A program made the translations under genes and the position numbers. The notes below the pieces were generated by a model. That model saw only the letters and a program-made list of their open reading frames with translations, searched no databases and had not been told where the DNA came from. From JAPUIN01 sp041580375 (GTDB lineage Bacteria > Acidobacteriota > Polarisedimenticolia > Gp22-AA2), in contig JBFGDZ010000194.1 of the NCBI GenBank assembly GCA_041580375.1, forward strand, positions 1-5,627: a stretch of 5,627 bases of DNA, written 5' to 3'. This document shows positions 1-5,627 of the stretch, in pieces (position 1 is the first letter of the stretch; each line of letters starts with the position of its first letter).

Positions 1-819
1 CTGCTGCAGCATCCGATCCGGATCAACCTCGATTCCCTCAGCGCCCTCCGCCAGGTCGGCGAGCGCTCTCCGGGACGGGCCGTCGGGCTCCGGGTCAATC
101 CCGGCGTTGGAGCGGGCTATTCGGATCAGACGACCTACTCCGGGGAGAAGCCCACGAAGTTCGGGATCTACCCCGATCAGTTCGACGAGGCCCTGCGGAT
201 CGCGCGCCGTCACGATCTGGTCGTGCGGGGGCTCCACTTTCACATCGGCTCGGGCTGGATGCGGGACGGCGTGGAGCGGGTGCTGGAAGCGGCGCGGCGC
301 GCGCGCGAGCTGGCCCGGAGGATCCCCGGTCTGGACACCATCAACGTCGGAGGGGGCCTCGGCGTGCGCCTCAAGGAACCGGACGAGGCGGTGGACATCC
401 GCGCCTACGCCGGCGGTCTCGCGCGCGTCCTCTCCGAGACCGGCGCCACGATCGCCTGCGAGCCGGGCGACTACGTCGTGCGCGACGCCGGCGTCCTCCT
501 CGTCGAGGTGGTCTGCATCGATCGCAAGGGCGGCGTCACCTTCGTGGGGGTCGACTGCGGCTCCAATGCGTTTCCGCTGTACGTGATGTACCGCTACCCG
601 CAGCAGGTCGTGCTCTGCCGGGCCGCCGGCGCGGCGTCCGATCTCACCTGCACCCTGGCCGGGCACATCAACGAGGCGGGTGATCTGTTCGCGGAAAACA
701 TCCGCCTTCCGGAGGTGCGCGAGGGGGACGTTCTGGCCCTCCTGAACACGGGCGGCTACGCGGCCGCCCTCGCGTCGGAGCATTGCTTCCGTCCGCGCGC
801 CGGGCAGATCGCGCTCTGA
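1..819 (+). CDS. Diaminopimelate decarboxylase-like fold-type III PLP decarboxylase, 5' partial
   Basis: This is an open frame from the first base, 272 codons plus TGA, so the N-terminus is missing. Family features seen in order are GLRVNPGVGAGY (about residue 29), KFGIY (about 53), LHFHIGSG (about 77; the HxGS motif), the glycine-rich phosphate loop VGGGLG (about 116), EPGDYVV (about 154; compare EPGR), NEAGD (about 225; compare CESGD) and NTGGYAAALASEHCFRPR (about 249; compare DAGAYG..SNYNSRPR). In the family the enzyme decarboxylates a basic amino acid using PLP; LysA makes lysine from meso-diaminopimelate. The PLP lysine should lie in the missing part. The active-site Cys of CESGD is Asn here, and the protein stops right after the RPR segment, without the usual 20 or so residues carrying an RRET-like motif. 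The substrate is therefore uncertain: divergent LysA, or another member such as an ornithine, arginine or biosynthetic-cluster decarboxylase. Family assignment is confident; the lysA name is not. Confidence 0.85.
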   Translation: MLQHPIRINLDSLSALRQVGERSPGRAVGLRVNPGVGAGYSDQTTYSGEKPTKFGIYPDQFDEALRIARRHDLVVRGLHFHIGSGWMRDGVERVLEAARRARELARRIPGLDTINVGGGLGVRLKEPDEAVDIRAYAGGLARVLSETGATIACEPGDYVVRDAGVLLVEVVCIDRKGGVTFVGVDCGSNAFPLYVMYRYPQQVVLCRAAGAASDLTCTLAGHINEAGDLFAENIRLPEVREGDVLALLNTGGYAAALASEHCFRPRAGQIAL

Positions 820-829
820 TCGGCCTCCG

Positions 830-1207
830 CTACATCATGTTGAGCTGGAGCTTCGCCGCCTCGGTCATCTTGTCCGGGCCCCAGGGGGGATCCCAGACGA
901 CGGCGACGCGGGCCTTCGTCACGCCGGGGATGGCGCGGATGCGGGCCTCGATGTCGGGCGGGAGCGTGCCGGCGACCGGACACATCGGGGAGGTCAGCGT
1001 CATGGTCACGGCCACCTCCCCCTCCTTCGTGACATTCACGTCGTAGATGAGGCCCAGCTCGTAGATGTTGACCGGGATCTCGGGGTCGTAGCAGGACTGC
1101 AGCGCCTCGATGATCTGGCTCTCGAGCGCGCGGATCCCGGGATCGGCCGCGGTGGCGCCGCGCTCGTGCAGCGGCCCCTTGAAATCGGTCGTCTGCGTCT
1201 CGCTCAT
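830..1207 (-). CDS. sufT: SufT-like DUF59/MIP18-family Fe-S assembly protein
   Basis: This 125-residue protein matches the size and motifs of the small single-domain DUF59 proteins found at the end of SUF operons. The first 25 or so residues are a variable leader. The DUF59 domain then runs with CYDPEIPVNIYELGLIY (39-55), LTSPMCP (71-77, carrying the conserved Cys76) and the WDPPW block (105-109). Such proteins are cytosolic and are implicated in maturing or delivering Fe-S clusters; the precise chemistry is not settled. It is the last gene of the operon, 36 bases after sufU, and starts at ATG behind a strong GGGGAG ribosome binding site about 6 bases away. Its TAG stop lies 10 bases from the stop of the converging decarboxylase gene. 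Other DUF59 proteins (PaaD-like, or the N-terminal domain of Mrp/ApbC) share the fold, but the operon context favours SufT. Confidence 0.92.
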   Translation of the reverse strand: MSETQTTDFKGPLHERGATAADPGIRALESQIIEALQSCYDPEIPVNIYELGLIYDVNVTKEGEVAVTMTLTSPMCPVAGTLPPDIEARIRAIPGVTKARVAVVWDPPWGPDKMTEAAKLQLNMM

Positions 1208-1213
1208 TCCCGT

Positions 1214-1217
1214 CTCC
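1214..1217 (-). promoter_or_regulatory. sufT ribosome binding site
   Basis: GGAG, within a GGGGGAG run, sits 6 bases upstream of the sufT ATG. It supports that start. It directly abuts the preceding GC hairpin, whose last base pair uses base 1220 of the same G run. Confidence 0.7.
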
Positions 1218-1219
1218 CC

Positions 1220-1239
1220 CGGCGGGGCCTCCCCCGCCG
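1220..1239 (-). promoter_or_regulatory. Perfect GC hairpin in the sufU-sufT gap
   Basis: Read on the minus strand, CGGCGGGG, a 4-base loop GAGG and CCCCGCCG form an 8-bp all-GC stem. It fills most of the 36-base gap after the sufU stop and ends next to the sufT ribosome binding site. No T-run follows on the minus strand, so it does not look like an intrinsic terminator. It could protect the 3' end of the upstream message, mark a processing point, or tune sufT translation. The structure is read directly from the bases; the function is inference. Confidence 0.55.
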
Positions 1240-1243
1240 TTCG

Positions 1244-1699
1244 TCATTCCGTCGATGCGACCTTGCCGCTGTTCTCCAGGGCGGCCCTCAGCGTGTGCCA
1301 CGCGAGCGTCGCGCACTTCACGCGGACGGGATAGTCGCGCACACCGCTGAAGACGACGAGCTTGCCGATCGCCCCGGGCGGCTCCTCCCCGCGCCCGTCC
1401 CGGCCGGTCACCAGGTCGTGGAACGTCCGGAACAGCCGCTCCGCCTCGTCGCGCGTTTTGCCCTTCACGCTCTCGGTCATGAGGGACGCGGAGGCCTTGG
1501 AGATGGCGCACCCGGAGCCCTCGAAGCTGATGTCGGTGACGACGTCCCCGTCGAGACGCAGGTGGACGGTGAGCCGGTCGCCGCACAGGGGATTGAAGCC
1601 CTCCGCGCGGCGGTTGGCCTCCTGCATCCCGCGGAAGTTGCGAGGCCGGCGATTGTGATCGAGGATGACCTCCTGGTAGAGATCGCCGAGCTCGGTCAT
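1244..1699 (-). CDS. sufU: SufU zinc-dependent sulfur-relay protein / scaffold
   Basis: This 151-residue IscU-like protein receives persulfide sulfur from SufS and passes it to the SufBCD scaffold in the cytosol. The N-terminal MTELGDLYQEVILDHN is typical. The metal ligands are all visible: Cys39 and Asp41 in NPLCGD, Cys64 in GSGCAIS and Cys129 in RVKCATLAW. Their spacing is close to that of Bacillus subtilis SufU (41, 43, 66, 128). The stretch between the second and third cysteines is long (about 65 residues), as in SufU and unlike classical IscU. The ATG overlaps the sufS stop as ATGA, with GGAGG 10 bases upstream inside sufS, suggesting translational coupling. The frame stays open far upstream across sufS, but that extension is only an out-of-frame reading of sufS. 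Identification is firm. Confidence 0.96.
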   Translation of the reverse strand: MTELGDLYQEVILDHNRRPRNFRGMQEANRRAEGFNPLCGDRLTVHLRLDGDVVTDISFEGSGCAISKASASLMTESVKGKTRDEAERLFRTFHDLVTGRDGRGEEPPGAIGKLVVFSGVRDYPVRVKCATLAWHTLRAALENSGKVASTE

Positions 1700-2952
1700 A
1701 CCCCGAAAACCTCCAGGACCCTGCGAATGCCCTGCGCGAGGGCCTCGATCTCCGCGTGCGTATTGTAGAGCGACAGCGACGCGCGCGCCGTCGCCGGCAC
1801 TCCATACCGCTCCATCAGAGGCTGCGTGCAGTGGTGGCCGGCCCGGATGGCGATCCCCTCGCGATCGAGGATCGTGCCGATGTCGTGCGGGTGAATGCCC
1901 TCGATCACGAACGACACGACGCTGGCCTTCTCCCTCGCGCGGCCGATGATGCTCGCCGGGCCGATCTCCCCGATGGCTCTGGTGGCATGATCGAGGAGAT
2001 CCCGCTCGTGCGCCTCGACGGCGCCCCAGTCGAGCCCCAGCAGGTAGTCGATGGTCGCCCCCAGCCCGATCACTCCCGCGACGTTGGGCGTCCCCGCCTC
2101 GAACTTGTGGGGGACCTTGTTGTAGAGCGTCTTCTCGAATGAGACCGAGCTGATCATGTCGCCGCCCCCCTGGTACGGGGGCATCGCCTCGAGATGCTCC
2201 GCCTTGCCGTACAGCACGCCCACGCCGGTCGGGCCGTACATCTTGTGGCCGGAGAAAGCGTAGAAGTCGCAGCCGAGTTCGCGCACGTCCAGGCGGTAGT
2301 GGGGCGCGGCCTGCGCTCCGTCGAGGAGCACGGGGATGCCCCGCCGGTGCGCCATCGCGATCACCTCGCGCACGGGATTGATCGTGCCCAGGGAGTTGGA
2401 CACGTGCACCATCGAGACGATCTTCGTCCTGGGGGTCAGAAGCTTCTCGAGCTCCTCGAGGATGAGATCCCCGTCGTCGGAGATCGGCGCGACGCGTAGC
2501 CGGGCGCTCTTCTCCTCGCAGAGCATCTGCCACGGCACGATCCCGGAGTGGTGCTCCATGTGCGTCACGACGACCTCGTCGCCGGCGCCCACGCGCGATC
2601 GCCCGAAGGTCTGCGCGACCAGATTAATCGCCTCGGTCGTGCCGCGCACGATCACGATCTCCCGGTCTTCCGCGGCGTTGATGAAGCAGCGCGCCTTGCC
2701 GCGGACCGCCTCGTAGGCGGCGGTCGCGCGCTCGCTGAGCGCGTGCAGGCCGCGATGGACGTTGGAGCTGTCACGGGAGTAGAAGCGCTGCACCGCGTCG
2801 ATCGTCGCCTGCGGCTTCTGGGCCGACGCGGCGTTGTCGAGGTACACGAGCGGCCGGCCGTGCACCGTCTGGTGCAGCGCGGGAAAATCCTTCCGGATCG
2901 ACTCGACCTCGAACGGCCGCGCTCGCGTTCTCGCCGGGGTCGTCGACTTCAT
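1696..2952 (-). CDS. sufS: SufS cysteine desulfurase (group II, PLP-dependent)
   Basis: This 418-residue enzyme converts cysteine to alanine and holds the sulfur as a persulfide for SufU. Visible PLP-site features are the N-terminal YLDNAASAQKP (37-47), GTTEAINLVA (104-113), HMEHHS with the ring-stacking His134, DGAQAAPH (211-218, with Asp211 and Gln214), SGHKMYGPTG with the Schiff-base Lys237, and RAGHHC with the catalytic persulfide Cys375. His356 lies 19 residues before Cys375, matching the spacing of His342 and Cys361 in B. subtilis SufS. There His342 takes part in the zinc-ligand exchange with SufU, which fits the adjacent sufU. I chose the ATG that overlaps the sufD stop (ATGA) and has GGAG 7 bases upstream. 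A GTG at 3009 would add 19 Pro/Arg-rich residues overlapping sufD and is unlikely. Length is slightly above the usual 405-410 because of a short leader. Confidence 0.97.
   Translation of the reverse strand: MKSTTPARTRARPFEVESIRKDFPALHQTVHGRPLVYLDNAASAQKPQATIDAVQRFYSRDSSNVHRGLHALSERATAAYEAVRGKARCFINAAEDREIVIVRGTTEAINLVAQTFGRSRVGAGDEVVVTHMEHHSGIVPWQMLCEEKSARLRVAPISDDGDLILEELEKLLTPRTKIVSMVHVSNSLGTINPVREVIAMAHRRGIPVLLDGAQAAPHYRLDVRELGCDFYAFSGHKMYGPTGVGVLYGKAEHLEAMPPYQGGGDMISSVSFEKTLYNKVPHKFEAGTPNVAGVIGLGATIDYLLGLDWGAVEAHERDLLDHATRAIGEIGPASIIGRAREKASVVSFVIEGIHPHDIGTILDREGIAIRAGHHCTQPLMERYGVPATARASLSLYNTHAEIEALAQGIRRVLEVFGV
1710..1714 (-). promoter_or_regulatory. sufU ribosome binding site inside sufS
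   Basis: GGAGG lies 10 bases upstream of the sufU ATG, within the last codons of sufS. It fixes the start at the ATGA overlap and argues against the much longer in-frame extension. Confidence 0.7.
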
Positions 2953-4319
2953 GCGGTCGCTCCGGCGCGGCGGCGGTGGCCGTCGTGGAGCCGCGTGTAC
3001 AACAGGCACTCCAGCCCCGTCCGGACAGGCCCGACCGGGATGCGGGCCAGGATGTCGCTCACGAACGCCTGGATCAGAAGGTTGCGGGCCATCTCGTCCC
3101 CGATGCCGCGCGATCGCAGGTAGAAAAGCGAGTCTTCATCCAGCTGCCCGATCGTCGCCGAGTGGCTGCACTTGACGTCGTCGGCGTTGATCAGAAGCGT
3201 CGGCTTGCTGTCCGCCAGCGCCTCCTCCGAGAGGATGAGATTCTTGTTGTGCTGGCGCGCGTCCGTCTTCTGCGCGTCGGGCCGCACGATGATCGTGCCG
3301 TCGAAGACCCCCCGCGATCGCCCCTCGAGCACGCCCTTGTAGAGCTCACGGCTGGTCCCGTGCGGCCGGGCGTGATCGATGATCGTGTGATTGTCGACGT
3401 GCTGGCGCCCGTGGGTGACGTAGAGCCCGTTCAGTGTGCAGTCCGCCCCCTCGCTCGCCAGCAGGGCGTTCACGTTGTTGCGGATGAGCGCCCCGCCGAG
3501 CGAGATGACGTGGGACGAGAGCGCGGCGCCCCGACCCAGATGCGCCTGCAGGGTGCCGACGTGGTACGACGCTTCGCTCTCGCGCTGAAGGATGGCGTGC
3601 TCGACCACGGCGGCGTTTTCGGCCGCGATCTCGGTCACGACGTTGGTGAAGTACGCCTCGCCGCCCAGGCCGGCGTAGCTCTCGAGAACGGTGATCTGGC
3701 TTCCCTCCTCGGCGACGATCAGGTTGCGGGGATGGCTCATGATCGGTGTCCTGGAGGACGTCGAGACGAACAGCAGATGGATCGCCTCCTTCACGGCGAC
3801 GCCCTTCGGCACCCTCACGAAGGCGCCGTCCTGCATGAATGCCGTGTTCAGGGCGGTGAAGGGCTGGCCCTCCGTTCCCGCCAGCCGGGCGAGCCACGGC
3901 TCCACCTGCGCCCGCTTCGAGGCGATCGCGGCCGACAGGCTCCCCACCTCCACGCCGCGCGGGAGGGTCCGCATCTGCGAGAGGCCGGGATCGAAGCGGC
4001 CGTTGACGAAGACGAGGTGGGTGCACTCCCAGGGCTCGAAGGTCAGCTGCTCGAACACCTCCGGCGTGAGGGCGTCCGCGCGGGCCTCCGGCATCTGGAC
4101 GAACGGAGTGTCCGCGATCGGCGCCACGCTCGTGTAGCGCCAGGCCTCGTCACGTGTCGTCGGGAAGCCGCATGCGGCGAATCGCTCGATCGACTCCTGC
4201 CGCAGCGGGGTGATCCACGATCCCGCGTCGCGCGATCGATCGCCGGCGGCGCGCGCGTAAGCGGCCAGATAGCGATCCTTCGCGTCCTGGTCCGGGTGGC
4301 AGGCATGTCCGCGTCTCAG
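2949..4319 (-). CDS. sufD: SufD scaffold subunit; start codon abnormal
   Basis: SufD pairs with SufB and, with SufC dimers, forms the SufBC2D complex where the cluster is assembled. The core and C-terminus are clear: FMQDGAFVRVPKGV, LESYAG, GLYVTHGRQHVDNHT, GVFDGTIIVRPDAQKTDA, NADDVKCSHSATIGQLDE and the SRGIGDEMARNLLIQAF tail. The Cys and His of KCSH correspond to the pair conserved in E. coli SufD (Cys358/His360). The first canonical start is a GTG at 4127, giving 392 residues. However, the same frame continues upstream with SWITPLRQESIERFAACGFP, then TTRDEAWRYTS, which is typical SufD N-terminal sequence. The gene must therefore begin further up. No in-frame ATG, GTG or TTG exists there. 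The model shown uses a CTG whose last two bases start the sufC TGA (CTGA overlap), giving 456 residues, a normal SufD length. The alternative is the ATG at 4306, in another frame, with a one-base frameshift before about 4285. Product is certain; the 5' end is not. Confidence 0.9.
   Translation of the reverse strand: MRRGHACHPDQDAKDRYLAAYARAAGDRSRDAGSWITPLRQESIERFAACGFPTTRDEAWRYTSVAPIADTPFVQMPEARADALTPEVFEQLTFEPWECTHLVFVNGRFDPGLSQMRTLPRGVEVGSLSAAIASKRAQVEPWLARLAGTEGQPFTALNTAFMQDGAFVRVPKGVAVKEAIHLLFVSTSSRTPIMSHPRNLIVAEEGSQITVLESYAGLGGEAYFTNVVTEIAAENAAVVEHAILQRESEASYHVGTLQAHLGRGAALSSHVISLGGALIRNNVNALLASEGADCTLNGLYVTHGRQHVDNHTIIDHARPHGTSRELYKGVLEGRSRGVFDGTIIVRPDAQKTDARQHNKNLILSEEALADSKPTLLINADDVKCSHSATIGQLDEDSLFYLRSRGIGDEMARNLLIQAFVSDILARIPVGPVRTGLECLLYTRLHDGHRRRAGATA
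2960..2963 (-). promoter_or_regulatory. sufS ribosome binding site inside sufD
   Basis: GGAG lies 7 bases before the sufS ATG at the ATGA overlap with sufD. It decides for this start over the GTG 57 bases further upstream. Confidence 0.65.
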
Positions 4320-5086
4320 ACGGTGGCCGGCCGGGCGTTCGCGACGCCCGCGCCGATCCAGCCGTAGCCCTTCTCCTCGAGCTTCAGCGCCAGGCCCTTG
4401 TCGCCCGACATGGCGATCCGCCCCTCGGAGAGCACGTGCACGCGATCCGGAACGACGTAGTTCAGCAGCCGCTGATAGTGGGTGATCAGGACGATGGCGC
4501 GCTCCGGCCCCCGCAGGACGTTGACGCCCCCGGCGACCACCTTCAGCGCGTCGATGTCGAGGCCCGAATCGGTCTCGTCGAGGAGGGCCAGCTTCGGATC
4601 GAGGACCGCCATCTGGAAGATCTCGTTCCGCTTCTTCTCGCCGCCCGAGAACCCCTCGTTGACCGATCGGTTCAGCAGGCTCTCGTCCATCTGCACGAGC
4701 TTCATCCGCTCCTTGACCATGGTCAGGAACTCCATGGCGTCGAGCTCCTGCTCGCCGCGGTGCTTGCGGATGGCGTTGACGGCCGCTTTGAGCAGGTACA
4801 TGTTGCTGACTCCCGGGATCTCCACCGGATACTGAAACGCCAGGAAGACCCCCTCCCGAGCCCGGTCCTCGGGGGAGAGCTCGAGGAGGTTTCTCCCTTC
4901 GTACAGGACCTCGCCCCGGGTGACCTCGAACGACTCGCGCCCCGCGAGCACGTGGGCGAGCGTGCTCTTGCCCGATCCATTGGGGCCCATGATGGCGTGG
5001 ACCTCGCCGGCCCGGACCTCGAGATCAATCCCGCGGAGAATCTCCTTCCCGTTGACCTTCGCGTGCAGGTTTCTGATCGTGAGCAT
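4316..5086 (-). CDS. sufC: SufC ATPase of the SufBCD complex
   Basis: This is a 256-residue soluble ABC-type ATPase with no membrane segment. It binds SufB and SufD and uses ATP to remodel the scaffold during cluster assembly. Motifs in order are Walker A GPNGSGKST (34-42), Q-loop FQYP (Gln85), signature FSGGE (146-150) followed by KKRNEIFQM, Walker B LALLDETDSGLD (167-178, the DETDSGLD form typical of SufC) and the switch His203 in LITHYQRLL. Length fits the family (about 250). The ATG is preceded by AAGGA 5 bases away. The frame remains open upstream through the gap and into the sufB region, but that extension has no SufC similarity. It follows sufB by 44 bases. Its TGA lies at the start of the sufD reading frame. 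Confidence 0.97.
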   Translation of the reverse strand: MLTIRNLHAKVNGKEILRGIDLEVRAGEVHAIMGPNGSGKSTLAHVLAGRESFEVTRGEVLYEGRNLLELSPEDRAREGVFLAFQYPVEIPGVSNMYLLKAAVNAIRKHRGEQELDAMEFLTMVKERMKLVQMDESLLNRSVNEGFSGGEKKRNEIFQMAVLDPKLALLDETDSGLDIDALKVVAGGVNVLRGPERAIVLITHYQRLLNYVVPDRVHVLSEGRIAMSGDKGLALKLEEKGYGWIGAGVANARPATV

Positions 5087-5091
5087 GTGGG

Positions 5092-5096
5092 TCCTT
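5092..5096 (-). promoter_or_regulatory. sufC ribosome binding site
   Basis: AAGGA lies 5 bases before the ATG beginning MLTIRNLHAK, in the 44-base sufB-sufC gap. It fixes the sufC start against the long in-frame upstream extension. Confidence 0.7.
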
Positions 5097-5130
5097 GACG
5101 ATGCGCGAGCCGTGATCGGGTGCGCGGCGA

Positions 5131-5627
5131 TCAGCCGACGCTGCCCTCCAGGCTCACGCCGAGAAGCTTCTGCGCCTCGACCGCGAACTCCATGGGAAGC
5201 TCGCGGTAGACTTCCTTGCAGAATCCGTTGACGATCATCGACACCGCGTCCTCGGCGGAGATGCCGCGCTGCCGGAAATAGAAGATCTGATCCTCGCCGA
5301 TCTTCGAGGTGGACGCCTCGTGCTCGAGGCGCGCCGTGCTGTTCTTCACCTCGACGTACGGGAACGTGTGAGCGCCGCACCGGTCCCCCAGCAGCAGGGA
5401 GTCGCACTGGGAGTAGTTCCGGGCCCCGGTCGCCCCCGGGTAGACCTTGACCTTTCCCCGGTAGGTGTTCTGTCCGTGCCCGGCCGAGATGCCCTTGGAA
5501 ATGATCGTGCTGCGGGTGTTCTTCCCCACGTGGATCATCTTGGTCCCGGTGTCCGCCTGCTGCCGGTGGTTGGACAGGGCCACCGAGTAGAACTCCCCGA
5601 TCGAGTTGTCGCCCACGAGAACACAGC
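5131..5627 (-). CDS. sufB: SufB scaffold subunit, 5' part outside the window
   Basis: The C-terminal 164 residues or so of SufB are visible, about a third of the usual 470-490. The frame is open to the right edge, beginning CVLVGDNSIGEFYSVAL, so the apparent GTG start at 5616 is not a real start. QQADTGTKMIH, GATGARNYSQCDSLL, RCGAHTFPYVEV, ARLEHEASTSKIGEDQ and the terminal EFAVEAQKLLGVSLEGSVG are strongly SufB-like. The Cys of SQCDS and the second Glu of RLEHE are 29 residues apart, matching E. coli SufB Cys405 and Glu434, residues implicated in cluster formation on the SufB-SufD interface. SufB is the cytosolic subunit on which the nascent cluster is thought to be built. It is the first visible gene of the operon; the promoter and any regulator lie further right. 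Confidence 0.96.
   Translation of the reverse strand, partial: CVLVGDNSIGEFYSVALSNHRQQADTGTKMIHVGKNTRSTIISKGISAGHGQNTYRGKVKVYPGATGARNYSQCDSLLLGDRCGAHTFPYVEVKNSTARLEHEASTSKIGEDQIFYFRQRGISAEDAVSMIVNGFCKEVYRELPMEFAVEAQKLLGVSLEGSVG

Larger units (their letters stand above)
830..5627 (-). other. SUF iron-sulfur cluster assembly operon (sufBCDSUT), promoter-proximal end cut
   Basis: Six same-strand genes with gaps of at most 44 bases, or 4-base overlaps, are very probably one transcript in the order B, C, D, S, U, T. The set combines the SufBCD scaffold, a SufS desulfurase, a SufU sulfur carrier and a SufT/DUF59 protein. No SufE or SufA gene lies in the visible part. Related arrangements (often B-D-C-S-U-T) are known in actinobacteria and other lineages lacking the E. 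coli sufABCDSE layout. The promoter and regulator are not in the window. No terminator is recognisable after sufT. Confidence 0.85.

Noticed and set aside
780..812. Possible GCGCG/CGCGC stem on the minus strand just past sufT as a terminator
   Set aside because: The stem is only 5 bp with a 10-base loop, has no following T-run, lies in decarboxylase coding sequence and is expected by chance at this G+C.
756..1805. 349-codon minus-strand frame across sufT, sufU and the decarboxylase end
   Set aside because: It is a low-complexity Arg/Gly/Pro-rich shadow of sufT and sufU in another frame, with no motif.
2160..2182. CCCCC/GGGGG stem
   Set aside because: It encodes the conserved PPYQGGG loop of SufS; the proline and glycine codons explain the complementarity.
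2440..2462. Palindrome-like CTCGAG...CTCGAG repeat
   Set aside because: It is explained by the codons for the Glu-Glu-Leu-Glu-Lys-Leu-Leu helix in SufS.
1244..2533. 429-codon minus-strand frame that looks like a long N-terminal extension fused to SufU
   Set aside because: Only the last 151 codons resemble a protein (SufU). The rest is an out-of-frame reading of sufS, and the SufU start is fixed by ATGA and GGAGG.
4043..4306. Short minus-strand frame starting at ATG 4306 (MPATRTRTRR)
   Set aside because: As a separate gene it has no support: it overlaps the conserved SufD N-terminal region in the wrong frame. Its ATG is kept only as a possible sufD start if a frameshift exists.
2976..4367. 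463-codon open frame on the plus strand opposite sufD
   Set aside because: It lies wholly antisense to sufD and the sufC end, has an Arg/Asp/Val-rich composition typical of reverse-strand readings of G+C-rich genes, and shows no recognisable domain.

Overview
The window is G+C-rich (roughly two thirds by eye) bacterial chromosome. It holds most of a SUF iron-sulfur cluster assembly operon on the minus strand, facing the end of an unrelated amino-acid-decarboxylase-type gene on the plus strand. No rRNA, tRNA, CRISPR array, insertion sequence or phage gene is visible. The gene set (sufB-C-D-S-U-T, with SufU rather than SufE, plus a SufT/DUF59 member) and the codon use fit a high-G+C, non-gammaproteobacterial lineage. 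An Acidobacteriota-like or related soil or sediment bacterium is my guess, but the window has no taxonomic marker that settles it.

Layout. Bases 1-819 (+) are the C-terminal two thirds of a fold-type III PLP decarboxylase related to diaminopimelate decarboxylase; its N-terminus is off the left edge. It ends 10 bases before the end of the converging SUF operon. Read in the direction of transcription (right to left), the operon is sufB (partial, running off the right edge), sufC, sufD, sufS, sufU and sufT. Junctions are tight: 44 bases between B and C, a 4-base overlap C/D if a CTG start is accepted, 4-base ATGA overlaps D/S and S/U, and 36 bases holding a perfect GC hairpin between U and T. 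The promoter and any SufR/Rrf2-type regulator must lie beyond base 5627.

How the genes work together. SufS takes sulfur from cysteine as a persulfide, and SufU (zinc-bound) relays it. SufB, SufC and SufD form the ATP-driven scaffold on which the cluster is built. SufT is a DUF59 accessory protein implicated in cluster maturation or delivery. Every catalytic or ligand residue I could check in these proteins is present, so the pathway looks intact.

The main oddities are: (1) sufD has no ATG, GTG or TTG start upstream of its clearly conserved N-terminal region, implying a CTG start overlapping the sufC stop or a one-base frameshift; (2) the decarboxylase has Asn in place of the active-site Cys of the CESGD motif and stops early at its C-terminus; (3) there is a GC hairpin beside the sufT ribosome binding site; (4) four copies of the octamer GCGATCGC lie within sufS and sufD. 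I found no evidence of a wholly new system; most of the window is housekeeping.
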